The position numbers were made by a program, and so were the translations under genes. 64,000 nt of DNA from Muraenolepis orangiensis (taxonomy: Eukaryota; Chordata; Actinopteri; Gadiformes; Muraenolepididae): contig CM051005.1 of assembly GCA_027704905.1 (NCBI GenBank), positions 13,162,888 through 13,226,887 of the forward strand, read 5' to 3'. Below the pieces are notes generated by a model. The model ran no database searches and was not told the origin of the DNA. It saw only the letters and a list, made by a program, of their open reading frames with translations. Below, one piece after another: positions 1 through 13,249 of the stretch (position 1 is its first letter; the number at the start of each line of letters is the position of its first letter).

Positions 1-169
1 GGTTAATTTCTATTGTACACAGTGTTGACACTCAATGTGTTGGCTATTTTGAGACTCTGTGTCATTAGGCGTGCTGGTGAGCAGCGTGTATTGTGAGACA
101 CAGGACGTGTGAGGCTGTGTGCCTGTGTATGTGTGAGAGACAGCGTATATAGTTATCACAGTTTGCACT

Positions 170-356
170 CCTGCCACCTCGCTTCCACATCACTCTCCCG
201 TATAGCCACGACCCCCTTATCGCATTCCTGTCTCCACATCACTCTCCCGTATAGCCACGACCCCTTATCGCATTCCTGTCTCCACATCACTCTCCCGTAT
301 AGCCACGACCCCTTATCGCATTCCTGTCTCCACATCACTCTCCCGTAATCACGTTC
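170..356. repeat. 48-bp tandem repeat, about 4 copies
   Basis: A 48-bp unit containing CTCCACATCACTCTCCCGTA and CCCCTTATCGCATTCCTG recurs four times. The last copy is truncated. Confidence 0.9.
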
Positions 357-559
357 CACATTCATGTCTCCTCGCTCCCACTACACACTACCGGATAGCC
401 ACACCCCCCTTGTTAAGTCTCACCCGCAGTTGCAGCGCATCACGGTTAACGTCCCTATTTAAGCCTACCCCCGCACACTCACACGGGGCCAGATTGTTCA
501 ACGGACTATGCAGACATCCAGCGTCCCGTTCCTGTTCATGTTCCTGATCCACTGCCTGT

Positions 560-955
560 CTCCGATTACGCTTCCGCCTGTTCCTGCCTGGTTTGTCTGC
601 CCTGCCTGGTTCCCGATCTGCTGCCTGTCCCTGACTACGTCTCTGCCTGTCCCTGCTTGGTTCTTCTGTCCTGCCTGGTTCCCGATCCACCGCCTGTCCC
701 TGACTATGCCTCTGCCTGTCACTGCCTGGTTCCCGATCCACCGCCTGTCCCTGACTACGCCTCTGCCTGTCACTGCCTGGTTCCCGATCCACCGCCTGTC
801 CCTGACTACGCCTCTGCCTGTCACTGCCTGGTTCCCGATCCACCGCCTGTCCCTGACTACGCCTCTGCCTGTCCCTGCCCGGTTCCCGATCCACCGCCTG
901 TCCCTGACTACGCCTCTGCCTGTCACTGCCCGGTTCCCGGTCAACTGTCTGTCTC
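560..955. repeat. 51-bp minisatellite, about 8 copies
   Basis: The unit contains TGGTTCCCGATCCACCGCC and CTGTCCCTGACTACGCCTCT. It is a multiple of 3, so long open frames exist on both strands (for example a 17-residue VPDPPPVPDYASA-type repeat), but nothing suggests they are translated. Central copies are nearly identical; the first copies have diverged and carry an insertion. Confidence 0.92.
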
Positions 956-1072
956 CGACTGCGTCTCTGCCTGCCCCTATCGGTGTGATATTTAAATAAA
1001 TATCAAACTGTTCCATCTGACGTCTGTTCTCCCTGCTTTTGGGTCCCACCTACACACGGCCGTGACAATAGT
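956..1072 (+). mobile_element. possible LTR or retroelement 3' end
   Basis: Directly after the minisatellite come an AATAAA at about 997, a short spacer, TTTTGGGTCCCACC and a terminal CGTGACA. Several teleost Gypsy-type LTRs end in this layout (poly(A) signal, GGGTCC, ...GTGACA). No matching 5' end or internal region is visible, so this is tentative. Confidence 0.35.
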
Positions 1073-1154
1073 ATTTGTGTATATGTGCATTTTGAGAGAG
1101 AAAGACAGAAAGATGTGAGTGAGAGGGGAAGTGAGGATGAGAGCGAGAGTGCGG

Positions 1155-1224
<70 letters not shown>
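1155..1224. repeat. (GT)n microsatellite
   Basis: About 70 bp of almost pure GT. It starts roughly 20 bp beyond the exon 7 donor of fam102b, where it is read as (CA)n. Confidence 0.97.
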
Positions 1225-1227
<3 letters not shown>

Positions 1228-1246
1228 TGGTATCTCAGGATGGTAC

Positions 1247-4200
1247 CTGAGATTTTGGAATGCTGGCTTGTACAGCTGGATGTCCTGGAGTGAGTGTAGA
1301 CACTGAGCTCATCTGGGACTGATGTGCTCTCTAAAGTAGACAAAGAACAAAGAACATTCAAAGTCATACCCAGATCTGCTTATGCTGTAATGCAGACTAA
1401 CAATGAATAACAAAGTATGAGACATTGTTTCTGTCGCTCATCCGGACAACTGGAGTTGTTTTTGGTAGGTTGCTGTTGTCACCAGCCACCGCAGAACAGG
1501 TTAGTGACTCACAGCATGTACTCACTGGCTATAGGCTGGGACAAGTGTACGTCTCCTCCCTTTCGGTCCTCCTCCAGGCACTCGGTGTGTGGGAATCCCA
1601 GGACCGTGGCAGTCGACGCAGGCCTGGGAGGGGACGGACACACACACAGACGGGGAGGGGCTTGGACTTATTTCGAGGCTAGGGTTTGGTCGGGCAGGCG
1701 AGGGCAGACCATTCATTATCTCGCTAATTATTGAGATTACTCTCTTATTCTTGGTCAACACTTAAAATACACGCAAAGACTAAACATACACCTTTTTTTG
1801 TACCTCTGTGAGCAGGGTGGCAGCCAAACGGCTAGTGTCTTGAACCAACAGTGTATCATTTGGCAAATCGTTTTTTTTCAAGGGGTGACATTCCCAAACA
1901 TCAAATAGTTAAGATCATGTATGTGTGCTTCGCTGACAATTTAAAACAAATAAAGGAAAATTCCATGTATGTGCCAGTGAGAATCTCTGGAGGAGGAAGA
2001 ATTATAGGGGAGGGTAGAAAAATACTTTTACTGACATTCCAAAGACAAAGGAGAATTGGCGTGTAGTGCCACAGCCAAAGCCTTTGCGCTCCTGTTGAGC
2101 CTCCACCCAACATGAGCAAAACAATACGTGGGAAGTATACTCTTTCTTGCTTTAATGGTTCACACATTAACCATCTCCTAGACAACAGTGTGTCATGACA
2201 ACAAGATGTGGGGCATGAATGGGTCAGAGTAAATACTGTGTCAAGGGGGAGAGGAAAGAGGGAGGGGAATTGACACATCTAAGCTTTACTAGACCGCTGA
2301 CTAAACAGGAAAAACCTCTTTATTGCGTACGTCTTCCATTGTGCTCCACATGTATCCTATCTTATCGCATTATCTGGGTAGTATCCAGTTCATGCTGGGG
2401 AGTTTTTCTAATAGCTTAACAATAAGTTAATATCAAGGCCGTCTGACAAGAAGTCTGAGATAAATAGGCTGGGTAACGCAAGTGATACCAGCAAGAGTTA
2501 TGAGCACTTAGGTGTGCTTCAGGTTATACATTAGCCAGGGTGTGGGGACACAACTTCCTGTGTGCACTATAATCTAACTGTGGTGAGTAAATTCACCCTC
2601 AGAAAGTTCTCCCAGTGAACTTCCTTCCAACACACTCACAAACCATCATGCCAATATGTTCGGTACACAGAGAACATGTACATTGTACATGCACATATTT
2701 ACACATGTAAGTTGAATCAAGAATGTATCCAGAAATGACATAAATCAAAAGTGTTCTTACGTTTTAAAGCATGGATCTCCCGACATTAGTTGTGTGGTGA
2801 TAACAACCTGTATCAAAAAAGTGATGGATTTAGCAGCATTACCGTTAGAAAACGGGTAACATACGGGTAAGCAGGGTAACATTTCAGCAGAAGTATGCTG
2901 AGGGAACATTCCATATTCACACTTTCTGAAATTTATCTCCGGGCCTTAGGCATGACAGACAGAGACATGCCAGAACATTACATCATCGACTTCCATGTTC
3001 CCTTCCCATACAATTATATGTTTACTTGTAGCGCTGATTTCGCAATCTCCCTGACATCCTCGAAGAGAGATGGATAACTGGTTCAGTTCAGGGAGATGAA
3101 GCAACGGAATGATCAGGGCCAGTATAGGCCCAAGACATTCACTCCCTGCACGTCCCAGTAGATTCTGGAGAGTGAGGTTCACGTGTGCCTACCTTGAGGA
3201 TGGAGTTGTCCTGTCGGGTGTTCTTGGTGTCGTATCCCTCCAGTAGACACCGCCGTGTGGTGCTGCCCGATCCGGCAAACTCTGAGAGGTTTAAGTCGGC
3301 AAAGCCCAGCTGTAGAGATATGGACCCTATTACAACCTTATTACATACTATACTACAATCAGGGCATATTCATTTTAGTCCTATTATAAATGGGACCCAA
3401 AATGAAACGTTAAGTCTCAGGTTGTTTTGTCAAGATAGTAATGTAAAGTATGCCAAACACACTTTGCAAGGTTCAACCTTTTGCTTTTCTTTTGCGGGCT
3501 TTTAACATTTTTCTTTTAACATTGTGAAGGTTGTGATTAACAGCAAGCCAATTAGTAACCAACAGCGGAAATAGGAGCTGTAAAAAACATTCTTAAGACA
3601 GGCTGGCTGACAGCGCCTAACTAAGGAGACCTTCAGTCACCGCTGATCATTCAGAACGGCTTTAGGAAATTCATACTGCGGGAGGGAATTCCGGCATTCC
3701 ATTGTACAAATCTTGTATCTTGTATTACATATTATTATTATTATCATGTTTTCATATTTTGTTAGCAACTTATCATGGTGGGTTTTTTTATGATATGAAT
3801 GCCCACTAATGTCTTTGACCTGGAGCATATATCTGTAGAATGATCTGGAAAGTGTACGATTGTCACGTTACCTTTGTGAAAGTCTTTCCGCCCTTCATTT
3901 CCTGAAATAGAACACCAAAGAACACCAAAACATGAGTGGGAGTCCAATTTCTCTGGCTGTATTAATTTGACTTCAAATCTCAGTTATATTAATTCATGTA
4001 GCCCACAGATGTGCCACAAAGTGCTTTCCAAGCTATGACTTGACTGCTATGACAAGGTTAAAGGTTTAAAGGTTAAGGTTTAATACTTAGGCATACTGGG
4101 ATTTTTTTTATGTATGGGATTAATAATACTATATATATCATGTATTGTGTATGTATTTGTTTGCGGTGAACTCAAGACTACAAAGAAACAGACATGCTGC

Positions 4201-5273
4201 TTGTACCTTGCGCACAGATACTCGACACACGCATCGATCTAGTACACCTGTCCCAGCGTTGGCGCTCATCTTGCACACAAATGAGAACCTCTTCTTCCAG
4301 TACACACAGTTGGCCTGGACCGGCTCCCTGGAAGCAAACAACAACATACATCTGAGAATGAAACCAGGAAAGACAACACAGTCATTCACAACCCTAACAG
4401 TAGCTGCACACCAGATACAACTACAACAGCTACATCCGTAATGTTGGGAATCTGAGCACATCTGACCAATTCGAATTAGTACATTAAATGTCAAGACAAA
4501 ATACATATGGCACAATACTGGAAAGGGGGGTTGTGCTTGAGCAAGATTAGGGCCACAAACATAATGTTTGCAGAGTTGGAAATCCAGGCAGTTGCCATAG
4601 CAAATTCATGTAAGGAACAATGGTGGTTGGCATGTGTTTCAGCTGCGTGTCCATTTTTTCCAGTGACTCATTTGAACGCTTGAACGCTGGGTCTCAAAGA
4701 TTTGCGTAATGTTGGTCAAACAACGCTAGGCCTATAACTATCTGTTATAACAATGGTGGCACTGTCAAAGAGACGATTGGTTCTGACCAGTGTGTGGAAC
4801 TGAAGTTTTGTCTTGAAGGAAACATTCAACATCTTTATACAGATTTTGAAACAAAGGGGGAACCAAGTCAAATGTCTTTCTTTCTTTTGAATATGTGGCA
4901 TATTGTGAGTAAGTAGTATATCCCTCTAGTGCACATACAATGATTTTAAAAACACTTCAATGTAGAAATGTTTTTTTTTTTTTTTTCAATGTTTCCATGA
5001 TAAATCGTTCATACTTTTAGAGCAAAAAATATATATAGAAAAGTGAAACAAAAAAAAACCCTTCACTTTTTGTATTACGTTTGTTGTTTTTGAAGCCAAC
5101 TAGTTACTATAAATAGCGTCTTACCGGGAAGACTCCGCTGCAAAGCCACCATCTATCAGCCTGACTTTACAGAATAAAACTCCATTCACGAACGGAACCG
5201 AGGACAGGTCGTCCAGCTCAAACACCACCTTGAATTTGTACTTCTTTTTCTTCGTCAGAATAAACGACATCAT
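1247..5273 (-). CDS. fam102b: fam102b (EEIG2), NT-C2 domain protein, 3' part missing
   Basis: Seven coding exons read in order: 5273-5125, 4327-4207, 3901-3872, 3309-3193, 2807-2761, 1623-1526 and 1330-1247. All have AG/GT borders and phases that agree. The first exon encodes a KKKKYKFKV start and the SSVPFVNGVLFCKVRL block, exon 4 LGFADLNLSEFAGSGSTT and GYDTKNTRQDNSILK, exon 5 QLMSGDPCFK, and exons 6-7 LEEDRKGG and KSTSVPDELS followed by HSRTSS. These match vertebrate FAM102B better than FAM102A. The N-terminal half is the NT-C2 (EEIG1/EHBP1-type) membrane-associated C2-like domain; the family is linked to oestrogen-induced and osteoclast signalling, but its biochemistry is poorly known. Two adjacent ATGs (5273 and 5270) could start it. 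Exons after 1247 lie beyond the left edge, so the Ser-rich C-terminus is not visible. Confidence 0.93.
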
Positions 5274-5530
5274 CGATGTGGCTCCAAGAGAGAGAAAACG
5301 AAGAGCAGCTGTAGAGACTACTGTTTGTAGTCCACTCACTCCACTCAGCTGTTGTTGCTCCTCCGACGGAGAGTGGCTCGGCTCGTCTCGTGGCACGTTA
5401 ACCACTGACAGTACATTCACAAAATGTTACACACATTTCAACACACACTGACACACCCACCTCGACGGGACCGACACGCAGAGGTGACGTGACGTGTCGG
5501 AGGTCCTCGGTGCGATTGGTGCGATTTGTT
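5274..5530 (-). promoter_or_regulatory. fam102b: fam102b 5' leader and likely promoter
   Basis: Upstream of the fam102b ATG the sequence becomes relatively GC-rich. It contains a CREB/ATF-like double TGACG at 5485-5496 and an inverted CCAAT box (GATTGG) at 5514-5519, which is a forward CCAAT for the minus-strand gene. The first ATG is open upstream in frame to about 5420. No clear TATA box is seen. Confidence 0.5.
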
Positions 5531-6811
5531 AACTTGGTCTGAGGAAAGGCCTGAGGGTTGTGGGATGTCGCCGGTGTTCAAAATTGTTGATTTCTTTTTG
5601 TTCAATCAAATACAGGAATCAAATGTATAATTATGTATATATATATATATATATAAACATGAATTATATATATGTATATTAAATTGTCCTAAACCGGTAT
5701 ATAGATATAAATAATATAGACAATTAATAATACATTTTAATAATAATTCTTAATAATAATAATAATTATAATAATAATATATGTATATATATATAATGTT
5801 ATTATTGATTTATTATTAATATATTTCATATAGCATAAGATTAGATTTGATTCAATGTAATTGAATTCAATGTATTGTCATTGCACAGCAGTAGTAAAGT
5901 AAAGTACAGTACACCGAAAATAATTTGGCAAATGCAGTAAAGTGCCTATAGTTTACAGTTTACAGTGGTTAAAAGACAGTCTACTAGGTGTAAAAACAGT
6001 TATACAATAACTTATAGAGTATGTATGAGATATTCACCATGCACTTTACTGCAACATTTGCCCTCTGGTTAGATGCCTAATTATTTCGCGTATGTACTTG
6101 TGCTGTACACTGACAAAAAAACAGGATAAATATATAACAACAACATAAAAAGTGTTTTGTAGTAGACCTACTTGTTAAAATGGCAGGCCTATAACGACTA
6201 ACGGCTGTAACATTACAACATCCCACATCTGCAATTACTTTACTTGATGGTAGGAGTCGAATATCAATGAGTTGAAATGTCGCCCTCTACTGACAACAAT
6301 ATGTACAACCCTAATTTAAACGGGAAATACGAGATACGAGCTAGATGTCAGATGTCAGATGACTGTCGCATCATGTGAGATTACATTTGTCCTTCCCTCG
6401 TGTAGTGTTGCATTGATATTAGAGATATCATAAAGGCAGATATACAATGTTCGTAAGGGGTACAGCAACGAATGGGGATGGAGAAGACGCGTGATTATTG
6501 GTTAAGAACATGACTGCTCTGCTGTTTCCGTACTAGGGGATAACGTAGGCTATGCTCCGCCCTCGAGTACTGCAGATCCCAACGATCCCCCTGAATCTGT
6601 CTCAAGCTAGGAGGACTGACTGCGTTTCTATGAGAATGTTTGCAACCTTTCGGCAAATCTAAAAGGCGTGTATTGCAAACGACGGCTGCAGACCACATTT
6701 CGCAGACCCCTTCGCGCACGCCTTAAAGGATGAATTGATAACTTTGGCATCTTCAAATTCTCTGCTCAGGACGTCTTGCTGCAACATTGCCCCGACATAT
6801 TTTTTTTTACA
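5531..6811. other. Head-to-head intergenic region fam102b / slc25a24
   Basis: From 5620 to 5830 the DNA is strongly AT-rich with TA and AAT repeats. From 5860 to 6000 it resembles a dispersed fish repeat (AATGTATTGTCATTGCACAG). The last 300 bp contain an inverted CCAAT (ATTGGTTAAG near 6497) and probably the slc25a24 promoter and 5' leader. No coding sequence was recognised. Confidence 0.5.
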
Positions 6812-7037
6812 ATGTATCAGACATTGCATACATGTTTACTCAGAAGGGCACGGTGTTGGGATGCTGATAATCAAAAGACATACCAAGAGCTGTTCGACAA
6901 GCTCGATAGCAACAAAGACGGGAAGGTGGATGTAGCTGAATTAAGAACGGGCCTTGCTGCTATGGGCATATTTCGCCAAGGGGCTGCACAGGTAAAAGTA
7001 TGCGGGAACAGGTCCCACAACTAGACCAGATAGGGAG

Positions 7038-7110
<73 letters not shown>

Positions 7111-10100
7111 TGGGGGGGGGGGGGGTGCGGGCGTCCGTCCGTGCGGGTGTGCGTCCGTGCGGGTGTGCGTGCGTGCGTGTGCGCGTGTGCGTGCGTTGAG
7201 CAGTAGGTACTTGCTGCAAACATAACTGTTCATTTTGTACATAGAAAATCGTGTCGTCTGGTGACAAAAACAAAGATGGGTGTCTGGACTTCACTGAGTT
7301 CACTAAATACCTTAAGGAGCATGAGAAAAAACTGCGCCTGACGTTCAAGAGTCTAGACAAAAATAACGACGGTAAGTTATAAACGAGGTATCAAATGAAA
7401 TGATGGTTGCACACACAAGTTCATTTTGAAACGGTAGCCTCCAGACAATACATAACAATTATCTGTATATGAATGTTTTTTTTGTTGCTACATTATTGCA
7501 CATTGAATATTGGTGCCTTTTATAATCTAGGGCGTATCGATGCCTCTGAAATCCAACAGTCCCTTTCCGAGTTGGGCATGTCTGTATCCAAAAAAGATGC
7601 CCAGAAGATATTACACAGGTATCCGCTCATTTCTATCCGTTATACACCTATTGGGAGTTGGGATCCAATCTGTTCACCAATTCCCTTCATTGTGTGTGTG
7701 TGTGTGTGTGTGTGTGTCCAGCATGGACATAGATGGGACCATGATGGTGGACTGGAATGAATGGCGGGAACACTTCCTCTTCAACCCTGCCGACAACCTG
7801 GATGACATCATGCACTACTGGAAACACTCCTCGGTAAAGACAAAAACACTCCCATTAGTCCTTAGAACCAAGACACGTAATTCAGTCCGGTCCCTAGCCT
7901 CAAGTCCCCCGGTCCCTAGCCTCCAGTCCCTCCCAGTCCCCCGGTCCATAGCCTCCAGCTTTAAACGGACCATAAATGGGCATTTACCTGAAAATCAACC
8001 TATCACTAAGGTGTGTGGGACACACCTTAGCGAAGAATTCCTTTGCATTCTCTGCAACCCCGACTACCCCCCACAATTGACTGAGATAGTCTGACGGGGA
8101 GATTTCGAGGCATTTTAAAGTTGTTTTGCACCTGGAACATATTTGCTTGTTCGTTTTGATTTTAGATCGCAAATAAGTACACAATAGTACTACAGTCACA
8201 ATTCTGCAACTGACAGTTTATCTGAACGAGTCAAAAGGTCTCGGTGCAAAGGTTTAGTCCGCTCAAGGTTCGAGATTAGGGTTTTATAAACCTGAACCTT
8301 AGTACATTGTTATCCTCCTTGTTTATAAGCATTGGACACTCAATGGGTGAGGGGGTGTTGACACGTGTATGGGAGAATGTTGTCTGTTAATCAGCACAAC
8401 ACAGAGCAGAGTGACATTGCATGCGATTGATAACTGTAACCTCAACAGTGTCAACATATTTTGACACTTGTGTGTCGGCTGATTTGGCAATTCATACAAA
8501 GGTTGTGTTGTCAATATTGCGTCAACCTCAACAAGAGGAACTCCTTTTCTATCAAGGTCAAATCCTGTATGGCAAAAAATATATATGTTGCAGAAAGTTA
8601 TGTTGTATTGAGCTTTACCTGCCGTGAGTTGTATCTCAACATGTGTGTGCGTCCCCACTAGGTGCTTGACATAGGCGACAGTCTGGCCATCCCAGATGAG
8701 TTCACAGAGGAGGAAAAGACCTCTGGTATCTGGTGGAAGCAGCTGGCGGCCGGTGCGGTGGCAGGAGCCATCTCCCGCACCGGCACCGCCCCTCTGGACA
8801 GGATGAAGGTTTTCATGCAGGTGGGGCATAGCAAGGACACACAGCTGGATACAAATGTACCTCCTTTCCCTGCTAACATTACCCCTACATCTGGTGTGAT
8901 GTTGGCATTACAACCAGTTTAAAAAAAAATCAACCTATAGTGAGCCAGACAGATCAACCTACCAGCCCTACCCAGGGGAATGTACCTGCCAGTAGGGTGG
9001 TCTATCCACCACACACCCGGGTGGACAATCGTATCCTCACAAAAAGGTTTATTTTGAAGTGGTTTGTAATGCCATCGTACCGGGTGGCAAAATAGTGGCT
9101 TCAAAGCAACAAAAAGAGAGGTGATATTGGTCTTCTTGAGTGGGGATCATCTTTTTCTGAAAGCCTCCATGTCTGTGGGTTGCAGGTTCACTCCTCCAAG
9201 ACCAACCGCATCAGCCTCTATGGGGGCTTCAAGCAGATGATCAAGGAGGGCGGAGTCACCTCGCTATGGCGGGGCAATGGAGTGAATGTGCTGAAGATCG
9301 CTCCGGAGACGTCCATTAAATTCATGGCCTATGAGCAAGTAAGAGCCAGTGTGGGAGTGTTTTATGTGCAGCAAATGTACATGCCGTATACAATTATAAA
9401 AATAAAGTCTAACCACAGTTAAAAACATATTGATTTGGTATCGGGATGAATTGTCTTGTGAATTGTGTGTGTCTCTCTCCGCAGTATAAGAAGTTGTTGT
9501 CTTCAGAGGGCAGCAAGGTGGAGATACACCAGAGGTTCATGGCTGGCTCTCTGGCCGGGGCCACGGCACAGACAGCTCTCTACCCCATGGAGGTAAGGCA
9601 TCTGTTGCATCTTAATCCTACTCCAGGAACCCTGCATTTGACCCCTCTCTCTCTTGTGTCTGTTTCCGTCCTGTTGGCCAGATCCATATACATATCCGTT
9701 CATAATCAATGCATCTGGCTCGAACAGCTTCTTTTTAATCTTGTATGCTGAATCTCTAGTAAAGTTTAAAACAAAACGAAATCCTTCCACAGATTATCCA
9801 TATCATGTTAAATTCTGAATTAACAAACCAAACATTTCTTTATCAGCTGCTGCTGCTGAAAAACAATATACATAAACAAATAAGAGGAAGAGCGAGTAGG
9901 CAGATTTAGTTCCTACTAACAATATATTTACATGGGGTTTACTCCTCCTGTGCTTAAACAAACACACAATGCACTTGTGAGCGGCCGTCTTGTCGTCTGG
10001 CGTTGTTCAAATAACGAAAATAACTCTCTTCACTTGTTATTTGAGAACCTGTGGGGAAAGCAGCCGGTGTGGAGTGTACAACACAGCATATTGTGGAGAC

Positions 10101-11573
10101 AGACAACAGAAGCACATCGACTGAACCACTACACAAGTCACTGCCTTCATTACATGACATAAAAAAAAAGGAAAATTGGCCTCACACTTACTGACAAACA
10201 AATTAATTAAGTATAGCTATTCATCATATTTCATCTGAATAATATGCTAATTATAATTTCTTTGAGCATTTATTGAATGTCTGTGCTTTTGTTGACAAGA
10301 GCTTGTTGTTGTTGACAAGGTGATGAAGACCAGATTGACTCTGAGGAAAACAGGGCAGTTCTCAGGAATGTTTCACTGCGCAAAGACCATCCTGCACAAA
10401 GAGGGAGTCAAAGCCTTCTATAAGGGATACATTCCAAACTTACTGGGCATCATTCCATACGCCGGCATCGACCTCGCTGTGTATGAGGTAAGCTAACTCC
10501 AGCAGCGCAATTTCAACGTAGTGTGTGTGCACTCTGTCTAATGAAGTAATACAGGGTGGAATGCGTTGGCATCTCAATCACGGGCCACGTGAATGCATAT
10601 TGCTTACGAAGCGGTTGTATATTCCCTTGTGTCTCAAGAGTCTGAAGAATTACTGGTTGTCCTACTATGCCAAAGACACGGCCAACCCCGGTATACTGGT
10701 CCTGCTGGGCTGTGGAACCATCTCCAGCACATGTGGTCAGCTGGCTAGCTACCCCCTAGCTCTTATACGCACGCGCATGCAAGCACAAGGTGAGACAGTC
10801 CCGGTTATGTTTTGACAACAGAGAGCAATGGTAAGCCCAATAGTACAGGCACGGGTGTGTTGTGTTGTAGCGGTAGTAGGGGTGGATTCCCTGTCTACGG
10901 ATTCAAGATTCAAGATGTTTTTATTTGCCATATGCAACACATGTAAGGGAATGCTTACTCCCCATTCCCTCCCGCAATACGAATTTCCACAACAATACTA
11001 TACTATACTAAACTATGCAATACTATACTGTACGAAACAATACTATACTATAAACAACACTATATACTACCTGTGATATGCTATACTATATACAGTACTA
11101 TTAACAACACAATATACTATACTAAATACTATAAACAACACTACTATGACAATACTATAAACAATAAAAATAACAATAAAGTGACTGTTGGATGATGCAG
11201 TATATACATATGGTGAGTTGTGCAAAAAGCATTTTAAAGTGCCAGTAGTATATGATGGTTGAATGAATATGTTTACTATCTACATTTGAGTCCTTTAGCA
11301 GATGTCTTTGCCTTTTTTAGATAGCACATAGAGAACAGTAAAAAAAAAAGATGAGTTGATTTCATGAACTTCTTTTCTTTTGAACCCTCAGCCACTTTGG
11401 ATCCGTCTGACCAGCCGTCTATGAGCGAACTTGTGAAGAGAATCATGGCCAAAGAGGGCTTTTTTGGACTCTACAGGGGCATCCTGCCTAACTTCATGAA
11501 AGTGATCCCCGCTGTCAGCATCAGTTATGTGGTGTATGAATACATGAAAACTGGTTTAGGGATCTCCAAGTGA
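6812..11573 (+). CDS. slc25a24: slc25a24, calcium-dependent mitochondrial ATP-Mg/Pi carrier SCaMC-1
   Basis: Ten coding exons: 6812-6991, 7245-7371, 7531-7618, 7722-7833, 8662-8820, 9186-9338, 9485-9592, 10320-10487, 10639-10789 and 11392-11573. They sum to 1428 nt (475 aa), the usual length. The N-terminal half faces the intermembrane space and has four EF-hands: loops begin at D32 (DSNKDGKVDVAE), D67 and D98, and the fourth has DIDGTMMVDWNE. The C-terminal half is a three-repeat mitochondrial carrier with the signatures PLDRMK, PMEVMK and PLALIR. The protein exchanges ATP-Mg for phosphate across the inner membrane when calcium rises. The start at 6812 was chosen because it gives the family's N-terminal length; an in-frame ATG at 6776 would add 12 residues. 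A fish paralogue (slc25a24-like) cannot be fully excluded. Confidence 0.95.
7039..7102. repeat. (GT)n in slc25a24 intron 1
   Basis: About 64 bp of GT. It is followed by a G-run and GTGCGTCCGTGCGGG-type degenerate repeats to about 7196. Confidence 0.97.
7690..7717. repeat. (GT)n directly before the exon 4 acceptor of slc25a24
   Basis: The GT run ends in ...TGTCCAG, the acceptor of exon 4 (exon starts 7722). It takes the place of a normal polypyrimidine tract. Confidence 0.95.
10905..11170. repeat. Dispersed repeat plus ACTATACTA-type simple repeat, slc25a24 intron 9
   Basis: ATTCAAGATTCAAGATG followed by TTTTTATTTGCCATATGCA resembles a common fish dispersed element. It grades into degenerate ACTATACTA / AACAATACTA repeats. 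Confidence 0.5.
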
Positions 11574-13095
11574 TCTTTCAATAGAGTTTAAGTTATAGGT
11601 CTTACTTTTTTTTCTTAGGATTTATTTTGAAACAACACAGAGTTAACCAGGCATCAAGGGCCAAGAACATTTGATCAACTCTGTGCAAGGAACAAAAAAA
11701 ATCATGATGGATGTTTTTGGGTAAGCCAAGCAAGTCGTTTTGGTTGGAATGCATGCTATTAAATGTTAGACACTTTAAATGAAACCAACTCCCCCATGGG
11801 CAGTCTAAAATAATATATGCCAATAGAATATAAAGAGTATACGAATTAATTGTGCTGTAGGATAGGTACAGCAGTTATGGGGGGACTGGTGCCTGGTACC
11901 AGCGGGTGTAAGCAGTTTCAGGTGAATTCCGCTTATCTCCACGTCATCACACCAGCTCCTGGTTAGCCGTTTTGTACACCAAATATACAAAATCTGCTAC
12001 ATTTAATCTCAGAATTGGTATATTAGTCAATACAAGGTATTGACTAATAACATCACATTTGATATTGTAATTCAAACAAACATAATGGATGAATACTCGT
12101 TTTTATTAGTTTGGGGAAAACCTTATTGTCATGCTTGTGAGACTACTGAACTTTTATCATTGTCTTATTTTTATATGGCTAATAAATTATATTATATGGC
12201 TATTAGGAATTAATCAGACCCTTTTGTGGGACTACAGACTACAAACGGAATTAAAGTGATCTTAACTTCCCAAGCAAAGAAAAACAAAGCCAAGAATTCC
12301 AACATGTTGATCATTTTACTTAATAGAGTTATATAATTATCGTGTTCATCAAGTTTATTTCAGTGTGAATTTTAAAGTACATTTTTTTCCGAATGCATGT
12401 GAAGACATTCAGTGTGTACCAAGGCAAAGCAAACTAATTGCATGTCTGACAGTTTGTGTTTTACTATTTAATGTGCCTTAAATTCACTCGATCGTCACTA
12501 TTGTGTGGCCTTGAGTGTTTTGTTTGGGTATTGTTTACAATTTCAGATATTAGATTTGCATTTTTATTTACAGTGTGTTATTTACAATGTTGACGTTGTT
12601 GCCTTGCAACTCGAACACAATCAATTCACTTCACTGTTGTCTTACTTCTGACTGTATATATCTGACTGAATTGCAAAGAAAAGTTTTGATTTGTGTTATG
12701 TTATGTGTGCGTGTACACAATGACCAAAAAAATGTGAGTTACTAGATCAATCCCATATAAATACAAATATTATGTTTATTAAACATAATTAAAGCAGGTC
12801 ATTGAAAGTTGTGCTTTCAATGTCTGTATGTTTTGGGATTGAGAAGGTAGACCTCTTGAGCCTAATCTAAGATGGCTGTTGATAGTGATAGTTCTTTGGC
12901 ATGTTGGTAGCATTATCATGGATCATAGACTACTGTATGGGGATGATTGAGGTCTACTGGGTTTACTATGACCCTTTCTATTGGACTCATAACCTAATGA
13001 GAAATGTGTGGAAATGTGTATGCATGTCAAAGAATGCCTCGAATGTTGTTATTTATATTCATACACAATAAATAAATAAAAACAAATTAAAACCC
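11574..13095 (+). other. slc25a24: slc25a24 3' UTR
   Basis: AT-rich sequence after the stop, without recognisable coding content. AATAAA signals occur at 12181-12186 and, in a run, from 13067. Either could end the transcript, giving a 3' UTR of about 0.6 or 1.5 kb. Confidence 0.55.
13067..13080 (+). terminator. Distal poly(A) signal of slc25a24
   Basis: Three overlapping AATAAA hexamers occur in a row. An earlier single AATAAA lies at 12181. Confidence 0.4.
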
Positions 13096-13249
13096 TAGTA
13101 ATAACTAAACCCTACTCATTACAATCTACTTTCAGACATTTGTTTCATTACAAATTTCTAAATTACAAAAATACCCATCACTGATGTGGTTTACACAACT
13201 AATATGTTCGACTCAATAATGCGGCGATGGTAAACTAGTTCTAAAATTG

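Larger units (their letters stand above)
1..1246 (-). other. fam102b intron with minisatellites
   Basis: No exon was recognised here. The stretch lies downstream of fam102b exon 7 and holds two tandem arrays, a repeat end and a (GT)n run, listed separately. Open frames on both strands are products of the repeats. Confidence 0.6.

Noticed and set aside
388..1049. Long open frames on both strands over the 51-bp repeats
   Set aside because: The period is a multiple of three, so frames stay open. No homology, start context or splice support.
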